DNA from: an uncultured Clostridia bacterium
Lineage (GTDB): Bacteria; Bacillota; Clostridia; TANB77; CAG-508
Length of the DNA: 22,821 nucleotides
NCBI GenBank assembly: GCA_934141555.1
Contig: CAKPCK010000016.1
Location: 1 to 22,821, forward strand
Direction of reading: 5' to 3'
Under the pieces are notes generated by a model. The model did not search any database and was not told the DNA's origin. It saw only the letters and a list, made by a program, of their open reading frames with translations. The translations under genes were made by a program, and so were the position numbers. Of this stretch, positions 9,400 through 15,702 are shown piece after piece (within the stretch, counting starts at the first letter, position 1; each line of letters begins with the position of its first letter).

Positions 9400-9428
9400 A
9401 TTTTATCATTACAATTAATTTTTTTCAA
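9400..9428 (-). promoter_or_regulatory. Promoter of the polysaccharide operon
   Basis: The minus strand has -35 TTGAAA (9423-9428), a 17-nt spacer and -10 TAAAAT (9400-9405), with an extended -10 TG in the right place. Transcription should start near 9393, leaving a leader of about 46 nt before the GTG at 9347. It is divergent from the ssrA promoter. Confidence 0.7.
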
Positions 9429-9472
9429 CCCTTTTCGACAAATTATATAATGTATTTATTTTACATTTTTAG

Positions 9473-9486
9473 TTCAACCAGTTGAA
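9473..9486. promoter_or_regulatory. 14-bp palindrome TTCAACCAGTTGAA overlapping the ssrA -35
   Basis: The sequence TTCAAC-CA-GTTGAA lies between the two divergent promoters and includes most of the ssrA -35 hexamer (9482-9487). Its half-site GTTGAA also occurs at 334-349 as an inverted pair and once in the operon -35 region. It could be an operator, but the half-site resembles a -35 box, so chance is a real alternative. Confidence 0.3.
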
Positions 9487-9510
9487 TTTATCATTTAAAT
9501 ATATTATAAT
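9482..9510 (+). promoter_or_regulatory. Promoter of ssrA
   Basis: -35 TTGAAT (9482-9487), 17-nt spacer, -10 TATAAT (9505-9510). The mature tmRNA 5' end at 9523 lies 12 nt past the -10, so the primary transcript needs little or no 5' trimming beyond RNase P processing. Confidence 0.75.
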
Positions 9511-9522
9511 AATTATGTACAT

Positions 9523-9873
9523 GGGGATGTAATGGTTTCGACATTATATCTGAAGCATGAATAGCGAGTAGTGGATTCTCGTTTGCCACTATAAAAACGA
9601 GAAATTAAATATAAACGCTGATAATACAGAATTAGCATACGCTGCTTAGTTGCAACGTCGCCACTAGAAATATCCCCACATATTTTTAGTTGGTGTCATT
9701 TAGTGGGATACAAAACTATTTTTTTCTATGGAAATAGTGGGTATTTAATAGATATATTTAATAATTGCTTGTTTGTTTGTGATTATTAAATGAATATTAA
9801 AAATAAACTGCACTCGGAGAAGTTTGTGTGAATCTTATAGTGGACAGGGGTTCGACTCCCCTCATCTCCACCA
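9523..9873 (+). ncRNA. ssrA: Transfer-messenger RNA (tmRNA)
   Basis: tmRNA rescues stalled ribosomes and tags the unfinished protein for degradation. The 5' half GGGGATG (9523-9529) pairs with CATCTCC (9863-9869) to form the tRNA-like acceptor stem. It carries the conserved GGTTTCGAC just inside the 5' end and a T-arm GGGGTTCGACTCCCC near the 3' end, and the CCA is encoded (9871-9873). The tag frame reads GCT GAT AAT ACA GAA TTA GCA TAC GCT GCT TAG (9617-9649), giving ADNTELAYAA; an Asn codon just before may be the resume codon instead. The length of 351 nt is normal for a one-piece tmRNA. It is a single-gene unit with its own promoter and terminator. Confidence 0.97.
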
Positions 9874-9893
9874 ATTATTTTATATTTAAACAA

Positions 9894-9927
9894 AAAGAAA
9901 CCTAATAAAGTTTATTAGGTTTCTTTT
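9894..9927. terminator. Intrinsic terminator of ssrA
   Basis: AAAGAAACCTAATAAA (9894-9909) and TTTATTAGGTTTCTTT (9911-9926) form a perfect 16-bp inverted repeat around one base, in practice a hairpin with about 13 bp of stem. A T run follows on the plus side, and the complement ends in T residues too. It sits 20 nt after the tmRNA CCA. Confidence 0.85.
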
Positions 9928-9967
9928 CATATTAAATTACAAAATTTACTATAGTTCATTAATTTAC

Positions 9968-9996
9968 TTGCATTTTCTCTAAAACCATTATATAAT
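9968..9996 (+). promoter_or_regulatory. Promoter of the small membrane protein gene
   Basis: -35 TTGCAT (9968-9973), 17-nt spacer, consensus -10 TATAAT (9991-9996). It lies after the ssrA terminator and about 110 nt before the start codon at 10107, so this gene is transcribed independently of ssrA. Confidence 0.75.
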
Positions 9997-10050
9997 ACTA
10001 ACTAGGTGAACTAAGTTTTCACTAATTAGTAAGAGGATTTCCTCTGACTT
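9997..10050 (+). promoter_or_regulatory. Two stem-loops in the leader of the small membrane protein gene
   Basis: The first hairpin pairs ACTAACTAGGTGAA (9997-10010) with TTCACTAATTAGT (10018-10030), one bulge and one G-T pair. It starts almost at the expected transcription start. The second pairs AGAGG (10032-10036) with CCTCT (10041-10045) and is followed by GACTTTTTAG, which looks like a weak terminator. A structure plus a terminator-like hairpin upstream of a strong ribosome binding site suggests attenuation. I do not recognise a known riboswitch class. Confidence 0.45.
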
Positions 10051-10106
10051 TTTAGTTTTACATATATAATCATTTTACTTCAACAAAAGTTATAAGGAGG
10101 AAAATT

Positions 10107-10370
10107 ATGTTTGAAGCTTTTGGTCCCATGTTTACATTCTTAACCGTATTCTCAGCAATTGTCTTTGGAATTACCCTTTTATGTCAAAGATTCTATCCAA
10201 AGTCAAACTGGAAAGCTGCTCGGCTACTTTCAAATGCTTTTTTGATTTTTAGCACAATAGTTTTCCTGGCGACTGACTATTTTTCTAACCAACCTGTTAA
10301 ATCTATTACTTTAGATCTTCTTCTTTTGATAGGTGGAATTATTATTTTTATATGTAGCTATTGGGCATAA
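10107..10370 (+). CDS. Small membrane protein of unknown function
   Basis: An 87-residue protein with three hydrophobic segments (about 9-27, 43-58 and 68-86), a basic loop between the first two (RFYPKSNWKAAR) and almost no polar tail. I do not recognise the family. The coding call is firm: an AAGGAGG ribosome binding site lies 7 nt before the ATG, a consensus promoter lies upstream and a strong terminator follows. Codon choice differs from the neighbours: it uses CGG and CTG and is less AT-rich than the polysaccharide genes, which suggests horizontal acquisition. It stands alone between ssrA and a convergent guanine deaminase gene. Downstream of ssrA is a common integration site, but I see no integrase or clear attachment repeat here. 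Confidence 0.75.
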   Translation: MFEAFGPMFTFLTVFSAIVFGITLLCQRFYPKSNWKAARLLSNAFLIFSTIVFLATDYFSNQPVKSITLDLLLLIGGIIIFICSYWA

Positions 10371-10443
10371 CAAGCTATGAGGAAATCAATAAAAAACAAA
10401 GCAATGTAATCACACACTTTGTTCTTGTATAATTTGAAAAAGA

Positions 10444-10481
10444 AAAGATGAAGTTGATAAATATCAGCTTCATCTTTCATT
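10444..10481. terminator. Bidirectional terminator between the small membrane protein and guanine deaminase genes
   Basis: AAAGATGAAGTTGATA (10444-10459) pairs with TATCAGCTTCATCTTT (10462-10477), a 16-bp stem with one T-G pair. CATTTTT follows on the plus side, and T-rich sequence follows on the minus side. It serves two convergent genes, the one ending at 10370 and the one ending at 10483. Confidence 0.85.
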
Positions 10482-10482
10482 T

Positions 10483-10944
10483 TTAATATATTGTTCCATT
10501 ATTTTTACTATATTCATTAAAAGCTTCTATACATTCATCTCTATCCATTTGTTTCAAATTTATTAAATCTTTATTTTTACCTTCAAGATATTTATAAATT
10601 ATATCATCTCTAAAACCAATATTTCCAGCATCTTCTTTCGTACATCCATAATATACTTCTTTTATATTTGCCCAAATAATTGCAGATAAGCACATTGGAC
10701 ATGGTTCACATGATGTATATAAAATATAATTTGATAAATCATATGTCTTTAATTTTTTACAAGCTTCTCTTATAGTCGTTACTTCAGCATGTGCTGTTGG
10801 ATCTAAATCACATAAAACTCTATTATTTCCTTCTGCTATTATATTTCCTTCTTTGTCCACTATCACTGCACCAAATGGTCCACCTTCGTGATTTCTACAT
10901 CCATTTATTGACCTTTCTTTTGCTATTTTCATAAATTTGTTCAT
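10483..10944 (-). CDS. guaD: Guanine deaminase
   Basis: A cytosolic zinc enzyme of the cytidine-deaminase fold that converts guanine to xanthine in purine salvage and catabolism. At 153 residues it has the GGPFGAVIV strand (21-29), the zinc ligand and catalytic proton shuttle in HAE (52-54), and the other ligands in PCPMC (Cys82, Cys85). The segment DPTAHAEVTTIREACK and the FRDD(I/F)IYK region match Bacillus-type GuaD better than the tRNA adenosine deaminase TadA. The chain ends in Tyr, as GuaD proteins of this type do. The start is the ATG at 10944, with AAGGAG 11 nt upstream; an in-frame GTG at 10956 overlaps that site. It is a single-gene unit. Guanine specificity rests on family resemblance only. 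Confidence 0.85.
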   Translation of the reverse strand: MNKFMKIAKERSINGCRNHEGGPFGAVIVDKEGNIIAEGNNRVLCDLDPTAHAEVTTIREACKKLKTYDLSNYILYTSCEPCPMCLSAIIWANIKEVYYGCTKEDAGNIGFRDDIIYKYLEGKNKDLINLKQMDRDECIEAFNEYSKNNGTIY

Positions 10945-11106
10945 AATTAATTTCACTCCTTCATTTTAGATTATTCTTGCTAAATTTGATTTTTTAACTA
11001 TCTGAAAAAATCTCAAAATTAGCAACAATTAATATAAAGAAAAATACTAGATATAAAGTAAACCTTGTAAGTTTCTTCTACATCTAGTATATTCTTTTAT
11101 ATAAGA
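10945..11106. other. Intergenic region between guanine deaminase and pyruvate kinase
   Basis: These 162 nt hold the pyruvate kinase terminator (11037-11090) and the leader of the deaminase gene. A promoter for the deaminase must lie around 10965-11030, but the minus-strand candidates (TTGCTA with GATAGT, TTGAGA with TTAAAA) are all weak, and I do not assign one. Confidence 0.4.
11037..11090 (-). terminator. Terminator of the pyruvate kinase gene
   Basis: On the minus strand ATACTAGAT (11082-11090) pairs with ATCTAGTAT (11044-11052). An inner partial stem (AAAC/GTTT) lies between them, and TTTTTCTTT follows. It lies 17 nt after the stop codon. Confidence 0.7.
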
Positions 11107-12543
11107 TTAGTCAATTCTTAAAATTCCACCAATCACTTTTTTTGTAATTCCACTTGAAAATGTTTTTGCTCCACCTGATAGAACAACAACATCACCTTTT
11201 TCAAGTATTTCTTTGTTCTTTAATTTTTCAATTCCTTTATCAATTGTTTCTTCGATTGTAGCACCTGCTTCTACATAGATTGGTGTTACATTCCAAGCTA
11301 ATGCTAATTGATGGAATGTTCTCTTATTATCTGTTATTGCTAAGATTGGGCATCCTGCTCCTAATCCTGCTAATTTTCTTACAGAATCACCTGTGTGTGT
11401 ATATGTCACAATAGCGTCTGCATTCATATTTTTAGCTGTAACACATGCTGAATATGCAATTTTTGTTACATCATTTGATAAGTCAAGATCTTCATTGTTT
11501 GAGAATCTCTTCCAGTAATGTATTTCTGGTTCAACTCTGTTAGCAATTTTAACCATTGTTTTAACACATTCAACTGGGTAATCACCTTGAGCACATTCTC
11601 CTGAAAGCATTATAGCACTTGTTCTATCATAAATAGCATTTGCTACGTCACTTGCTTCAGCTCTTGTTGGTAATGGTTGATGTGTCATTGATTCTAACAT
11701 TTGAGTAGCTGTTATTGCTGGTTTGCATAATTTATTAGATGTTCTTATTATTCTCTTTTGAACAACTGGTGGTTCTGTAAAGTCTGTTTCTGTAGCCATA
11801 TCACCACGAGCTATCATTTGAGCATCTGCTTCTTCAAGAATAGCATCTAAGTTTGATAAACCTTCAACATTTTCGATTTTTGTTATTATTTGGATATCTT
11901 TTCCACCATTTTCGTCTAATACTTTTCTAACATTTCTTATATCTTCTAAGTTTCTTGCAAATGAAATTGCAACAAAATCATAATCATGTTCACAAGCTGC
12001 TTTTAAGTCTGCGATATCTTTTTCAGCTAGACCTGGTAATCTAATTACTGTTCCAGGTAAATTCATAGTTTTTCTGCTTCCTAATCCATTTCCATGAACA
12101 ACTGTTGTAACTATGTCTTTTCCAACAACTTCGTCAACTTTTAATTCTATTGCACCATCATCAATTAAAATCTTTGTTCCTGGTTTTACATCTTTATATA
12201 ATTCTTTGTATGTTACAGAAACTTTTTCTTCATCACCAGTAATGTCTTCATTAACTAATGTGAATTTTTGTCCATCTTTTAATTGAATTTTTGTATTTTT
12301 ACCAGTATATAACATACCTGTTCTTATTTCAGGTCCTTTCATATCTAGTAATAAAGCAATTGGTAAATCTAATTTTTCTCTTAATTCAGCAATTTTTAGA
12401 GATTTTTCAGATTGTTCATCCCAACTACCATGAGAATAATTTATTCTGCATACGTTTAATCCAGCATCAAATAATTCTTCTAATTTATTTTCACTTGCAG
12501 GTCCTATTGTTCCTACTATTTTAGTTTTTCTTAAACTTTTCAC
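11107..12543 (-). CDS. pyk: Pyruvate kinase
   Basis: The last glycolytic enzyme: phosphoenolpyruvate plus ADP gives pyruvate plus ATP, in the cytosol. At 478 residues it is the standard form without the extra C-terminal PEP-utiliser-like domain of Bacillus enzymes. Visible active-site elements are R33-I-N-Y-S-H-G, DMKGPE (67-72), the catalytic lysine in KIEN (222-225), GD (247-248) and ITATQMLESM (277-286). The B-domain lies at about 71-170. The Glu in GPE is the type found in potassium-dependent enzymes. Two normally conserved spots differ: DTKGPE is DMKGPE and GDLGVE is GDMATE. The start is GTG, with AGGAGG 8 nt upstream. It has its own promoter after the ribosomal operon terminator. Confidence 0.95.
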   Translation of the reverse strand: MKSLRKTKIVGTIGPASENKLEELFDAGLNVCRINYSHGSWDEQSEKSLKIAELREKLDLPIALLLDMKGPEIRTGMLYTGKNTKIQLKDGQKFTLVNEDITGDEEKVSVTYKELYKDVKPGTKILIDDGAIELKVDEVVGKDIVTTVVHGNGLGSRKTMNLPGTVIRLPGLAEKDIADLKAACEHDYDFVAISFARNLEDIRNVRKVLDENGGKDIQIITKIENVEGLSNLDAILEEADAQMIARGDMATETDFTEPPVVQKRIIRTSNKLCKPAITATQMLESMTHQPLPTRAEASDVANAIYDRTSAIMLSGECAQGDYPVECVKTMVKIANRVEPEIHYWKRFSNNEDLDLSNDVTKIAYSACVTAKNMNADAIVTYTHTGDSVRKLAGLGAGCPILAITDNKRTFHQLALAWNVTPIYVEAGATIEETIDKGIEKLKNKEILEKGDVVVLSGGAKTFSSGITKKVIGGILRID

Positions 12544-12582
12544 TTTAATATCCTCCTTTAATTAGTATGTCGTAAAGTATAA

Positions 12583-12610
12583 ATTTTAATTCATTTTTTC
12601 TACACGACAA
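12583..12610 (-). promoter_or_regulatory. Probable promoter of pyruvate kinase
   Basis: The minus strand has -35 TTGTCG (12605-12610), a 16-nt spacer and -10 TAAAAT (12583-12588), giving a leader of about 35 nt. The -35 lies in the T run of the upstream terminator. An inverted pair TGTCGT (12568-12573) and ACGACA (12604-12609) brackets the promoter and could be an operator, though it is short. Confidence 0.5.
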
Positions 12611-12628
12611 AAACACCTAAATGGTGTT
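12608..12628 (-). terminator. Terminator at the end of the S10/spc-rpmF operon
   Basis: On the minus strand AACACC (12623-12628) and GGTGTT (12612-12617) form a 6-bp hairpin with a 5-nt loop, followed by a run of five T. It lies 12 nt after the rpmF stop. It is short, so some read-through into pyk is possible. Confidence 0.6.
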
Positions 12629-12639
12629 CTGCCTATTTA

Positions 12640-12825
12640 CTAATTCTCTTCTTTTTTTGCAACTACTTCTTTTCCATCATAATATCCACAATTTGGGCAT
12701 ACTCTATGTGGCATTACTGGTTCATGACAATGTGGGCAAGTAGCAAATTTTGGTGCTTCTACTTTCCATGTTGATCTTTTTGAGTGTGTTCTAGCTTTTG
12801 ACCATCTTCTTTTTGGTTGTGCCAT
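12640..12825 (-). CDS. rpmF: 50S ribosomal protein L32 (zinc type)
   Basis: A 61-residue protein of the large ribosomal subunit. It has the L32 signature MAQPKRRWSKARTHSKR and a zinc ribbon CPHC-(11 residues)-CPNC, so this is the zinc-binding version. AGGAGG lies 6 nt before the ATG. The location is odd: it follows secY as the last gene of the long ribosomal operon, whereas rpmF usually sits with yceD and fatty-acid genes. A hairpin separates it from secY. Confidence 0.95.
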   Translation of the reverse strand: MAQPKRRWSKARTHSKRSTWKVEAPKFATCPHCHEPVMPHRVCPNCGYYDGKEVVAKKEEN

Positions 12826-12853
12826 CTTAATCCCTCCTAAATTTTATATCTCT

Positions 12854-12881
12854 TGAGACAGAATTTAATTATTCCGTCTCA
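12854..12881 (-). promoter_or_regulatory. Intercistronic hairpin between secY and rpmF
   Basis: On the minus strand TGAGACGGAAT pairs with ATTCTGTCTCA across a 6-nt loop: 11 bp with one G-U. The same pair is an A-C mismatch on the plus strand, so the structure fits an RNA role in the minus-strand transcript. No T run follows, so it is more likely a processing, stability or partial pausing site than a terminator. Confidence 0.5.
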
Positions 12882-12893
12882 TTTACTTTTATT

Positions 12894-14213
12894 TTATTCC
12901 AAGAAACCTTTATAATGTCTCATTACTAATTGAGATTCTAATTGTTGTACTGTTTCAAGAGCAACACCTACAACGATTAGTATTGATGTTCCACCAAATG
13001 AAACATTTAAGTTTGTAAATCTCAATAACATTGGAAGTATAGCAATTACTGCCAAGAATACTCCTCCAAATAATGTTAATTTTGATATTATTGAAGATAA
13101 ATAATCTGTTGTTGGTTTTCCAGCTCTTATTCCTGGAATGAATCCACCATTTTTCTTAATATTGTTTGATACTTCTGCTGGATTGAATGTAGCATAAGTA
13201 TAAAAATATGTGAATCCCAATATTAATAATAAATATACTATTGCATTTGCTAATGAATATCCCCATCCAACACTTGATGATGATGTGGCAATAGAAAATT
13301 TATATACCCCTGACCAAAATCCTGTTAATGTTGATACATCTTTTACAAATATAGATATTATCATTGCTGGAAATGTCATAAATGATGAAGCGAAAATTAC
13401 TGGCATTACACCTGCCATAGCAAGTTTCAAAGGAATATGTGTTCCTTGAGCTCCTACCATTTTTCTTCCAACTACTTTCTTTGAATATTGCACTGGAACT
13501 CTTCTTTCAGCATCTTGTACAAATACAACTCCTGCAACTAACAATAATGCTCCAATTATAATTCCTAATGCTGTAATTAATCCTGTAGTACTAAATCCTG
13601 TGCTTGTAAATATCATTTTCCAAATAGTTGTTATTCCAGATGGAAGACCTGAAATAATCCCTATAAAGATTATTATTGATATTCCGTTTCCAATACCTTT
13701 ACTTGTGATTTGCTCTCCTAACCACATTAGTAAAGATGTTCCTGCAACTAATGATGATACAACTAGTATTCCAGTTAACCATCCTGCATTTATAAATACT
13801 CCAGAAGATCTGTATCCTAAATAGATTCCAATTGCTTCAATTAATGCTAAAAGAATTGTTATTATTTTAGTTAATCTATTCATTACTTTTCTTCCTTCTT
13901 CTCCACCTTCTTTAGCCATTCTTTCTAATGAAGGTATTACCATTGCCAATAATTGAACAACGATTGATGAAGTTATGTAAGGACTTATTGACATAGCAAA
14001 AATTGAAAATCTAGAAAATGCTCCTCCTGAAATTATATCTATAAATCCTGCAAAACCATTATTTGAAGTCATAGCTTCATTTAATACTATAGTATTAACT
14101 CCTGGTACAGTTATATAACATCCTAGTCTAAATAATATTATTAATACTAAAGTGTACCATAATCTTTTTCTTACATCTGGTGTTTTTAAAGCGTTTTTTA
14201 TCGTTTTAAACAA
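12894..14213 (-). CDS. secY: Protein translocase subunit SecY
   Basis: The central channel of the Sec translocon, an integral membrane protein working with SecE, SecG and SecA. At 439 residues with ten membrane helices it is full length. Conserved parts seen are the N-terminal FKTIKNALKTPDVRKR, the plug region SGGAFSRFSIFAMSISPYI, the long cytoplasmic loop ERRVPVQYSKKVVGRKM followed by HIPLKLAMAGVMPVIFA, and the C-terminal LESQLVMRHYKGFL. The start is an unusual TTG at 14213, directly after the rplO TAG, with AGGTGA inside the end of rplO; this implies translation coupled to L15. Normally adk and map follow secY; here rpmF does. Confidence 0.96.
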   Translation of the reverse strand: MFKTIKNALKTPDVRKRLWYTLVLIILFRLGCYITVPGVNTIVLNEAMTSNNGFAGFIDIISGGAFSRFSIFAMSISPYITSSIVVQLLAMVIPSLERMAKEGGEEGRKVMNRLTKIITILLALIEAIGIYLGYRSSGVFINAGWLTGILVVSSLVAGTSLLMWLGEQITSKGIGNGISIIIFIGIISGLPSGITTIWKMIFTSTGFSTTGLITALGIIIGALLLVAGVVFVQDAERRVPVQYSKKVVGRKMVGAQGTHIPLKLAMAGVMPVIFASSFMTFPAMIISIFVKDVSTLTGFWSGVYKFSIATSSSSVGWGYSLANAIVYLLLILGFTYFYTYATFNPAEVSNNIKKNGGFIPGIRAGKPTTDYLSSIISKLTLFGGVFLAVIAILPMLLRFTNLNVSFGGTSILIVVGVALETVQQLESQLVMRHYKGFLE

Positions 14214-14648
14214 CTAAATCACCTCTGTCTTTCCGCCTAGGGCTTCTATTGTTTCTTTTGCTTTAGCAGTAAATCTTACAGCTTTTACATTAAGCTTTTT
14301 GTCTAATTTACCTGTAGCTAAAACTACTATACCATCATTTATTTTTCCTATTATTCCTTCTTCTAATAAGCTTTCTGCTGTTACATCTGTAGCTTTTGAT
14401 TTATTTAACATTGTTAATGTTACTTCTGTGTAGTTGTTAGCATGAATGTTTGTGAATCCTCTTTTTGGTAAACGTCTATATAATGGTGTTTGTCCACCTT
14501 CAAATCCACGTCTTACTCCTCCACCACTTCTTGCTTTTTGTCCTTTATGTCCTTTTCCTGATGTTTTTCCAGTTCCAGAACCAATTCCACGTCCAACTCT
14601 CTTTCTTGCAACTTTTTCAGCAGCTGGTCTTAATTCTCCTAGCTTCAT
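14214..14648 (-). CDS. rplO: 50S ribosomal protein L15
   Basis: A 144-residue large-subunit protein. It has the glycine- and arginine-rich N-terminal extension (KRVGRGIGSGTGKTSGKGHKG) that reaches into 23S rRNA, then GGVRRGFEGGQTPLYRRLPKRGF, and a globular C-terminal half. The ATG at 14648 is chosen because GGGAGGT lies 7 nt upstream; an in-frame GTG at 14657 overlaps that site. Its stop codon touches the secY start. Upstream it lacks the expected rpmD neighbour. Confidence 0.95.
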   Translation of the reverse strand: MKLGELRPAAEKVARKRVGRGIGSGTGKTSGKGHKGQKARSGGGVRRGFEGGQTPLYRRLPKRGFTNIHANNYTEVTLTMLNKSKATDVTAESLLEEGIIGKINDGIVVLATGKLDKKLNVKAVRFTAKAKETIEALGGKTEVI

Positions 14649-14734
14649 TTTTTGCACCTCCCTGTTTTTAACTTTAGTGTTGATTTATAGTCAAACCTGT
14701 TAGTTTGATTTTAACAAGTTTGCTATACCAACAA
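14649..14734 (-). promoter_or_regulatory. rpsE-rplO gap with a hairpin where rpmD is expected
   Basis: These 86 nt are too short for L30 (about 58-60 codons), and no L30-like peptide can be read in any frame. They hold a hairpin TCAAAC-(6)-GTTTGA (14691-14708) and the rplO ribosome binding site. The hairpin has no T run on the minus strand. Confidence 0.55.
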
Positions 14735-15226
14735 TTATAAAATATCTTCTACTTTTTTATTTCTCTTTTTAGCAACTTGTTCAATAGTTCTCATGTTTTT
14801 TAAACCTTCAAGTGTTGCATATACAACGTTTCTTGGATTGTTTGTTCCAAGAACTTTTGTACGAACATCTTTGTATCCTGCAAGTTCAAGTACTGGTCTT
14901 ACACTTCCTCCAGTAATAAGTCCTGTACCAACAGCAGCTGGTTTTAAGATAACTTTGGCACTACCAAATTCTCCAACGAATTCATGAGGTATTGTTGTTC
15001 CAACGATAGGAACTTCTATTAAATTCTTCTTTGCTTCTTGAATAGCTTTTTTAATAGCATCTGGTACTTCAGCAGCTTTACCATTTCCAATTCCTACATG
15101 TCCTGCTCCATCTCCTACAATAACAACAGCACTAAATCTGAATGTTCTACCACCTTTTACAACTTTTGCTACTCTGTTTATAGCTACTACTTTTTCTTTT
15201 AACTCTGGCATTTTGTTTTCTTCCAT
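14735..15226 (-). CDS. rpsE: 30S ribosomal protein S5
   Basis: A 163-residue small-subunit protein involved in decoding fidelity and mRNA unwinding. It has the double-stranded-RNA-binding-like N-terminal domain with VKGGRTFRFSAVVIVGDG, the conserved GHVGIGNGKAAEVPDAI, and the C-terminal domain with ITGGSVRPVLELAGYKDV. The VKGGR loop where spectinomycin-resistance changes occur looks wild type. The ATG at 15226 lies 14 nt after AGGAGG, a rather long spacing; a second ATG lies five codons in. It follows rplR by 68 nt. Confidence 0.96.
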   Translation of the reverse strand: MEENKMPELKEKVVAINRVAKVVKGGRTFRFSAVVIVGDGAGHVGIGNGKAAEVPDAIKKAIQEAKKNLIEVPIVGTTIPHEFVGEFGSAKVILKPAAVGTGLITGGSVRPVLELAGYKDVRTKVLGTNNPRNVVYATLEGLKNMRTIEQVAKKRNKKVEDIL

Positions 15227-15294
15227 AGGTTTTGTTTTTCCCTCCTTTTTAGTTTAGGTTAATGTATCTTTAAACCTTTATATATATTATAGAA

Positions 15295-15654
15295 TTAGAA
15301 CTCAAGTCCACCTTCTCTTGCAGCTTCTGCTAATGATTTTACAACACCATGGTAAATGTATCCACTACGATCAAATACAACTGTTGTTATTTTCTTATCA
15401 GCTGCTCTTTTAGCAATTAAAGTTCCAACTTCTTTAGCTGCTTCTACATTTGATTTTTTTGTTTTTACTTCTTTATCTAATGTTGAAGCAGAAACTATTG
15501 TATTTCCAGCAACATCATCAATGATTTGTGCATATATATTTGTATTACTTCTAAATACGCATAATCTTGGTCTTTCTGCTGTTCCAGAAATTTTATTTCT
15601 TACTCTTGCATGTCTTCTTGCTCTTTCTAATTGTCTATTTGTTTTACTAACCAT
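15295..15654 (-). CDS. rplR: 50S ribosomal protein L18
   Basis: A 119-residue protein that binds 5S rRNA with L5 and L25/CTC-type proteins in the central protuberance. It has a basic N-terminal arm (TNRQLERARRHARVRNKI), then GTAERPRLCVFRSNTNIYAQIIDD, and a C-terminal DRSGYIYHGVVKSLAEAARE. AAAGGAG lies 8 nt upstream of the ATG. Confidence 0.96.
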   Translation of the reverse strand: MVSKTNRQLERARRHARVRNKISGTAERPRLCVFRSNTNIYAQIIDDVAGNTIVSASTLDKEVKTKKSNVEAAKEVGTLIAKRAADKKITTVVFDRSGYIYHGVVKSLAEAAREGGLEF

Positions 15655-15702
15655 TTTCTAACTCCTTTCCTTATATCTTCAAGGAATATAACTTTTTATT
15701 TA

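Noticed and set aside
9874..10106. Possible attachment site or integrated element after ssrA
   Set aside because: No integrase gene and no repeated copy of the tmRNA 3' end found downstream; the region is explained by a terminator, a promoter and a leader.
10483..10944. tRNA adenosine deaminase (tadA) as the identity of the deaminase
   Set aside because: The DPTAHAEV context, the C-terminal segment and the terminal Tyr match the guanine deaminase branch; TadA-specific surroundings are not seen.
10945..10956. GTG start for guanine deaminase four codons upstream
   Set aside because: The GTG overlaps the AAGGAG ribosome binding site; the ATG at 10944 has workable spacing.
14446..14703. Plus-strand reading frames opposite rplO
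   Set aside because: Mirror of the glycine/arginine-rich L15 coding strand, producing Pro-rich nonsense; no initiation signals.
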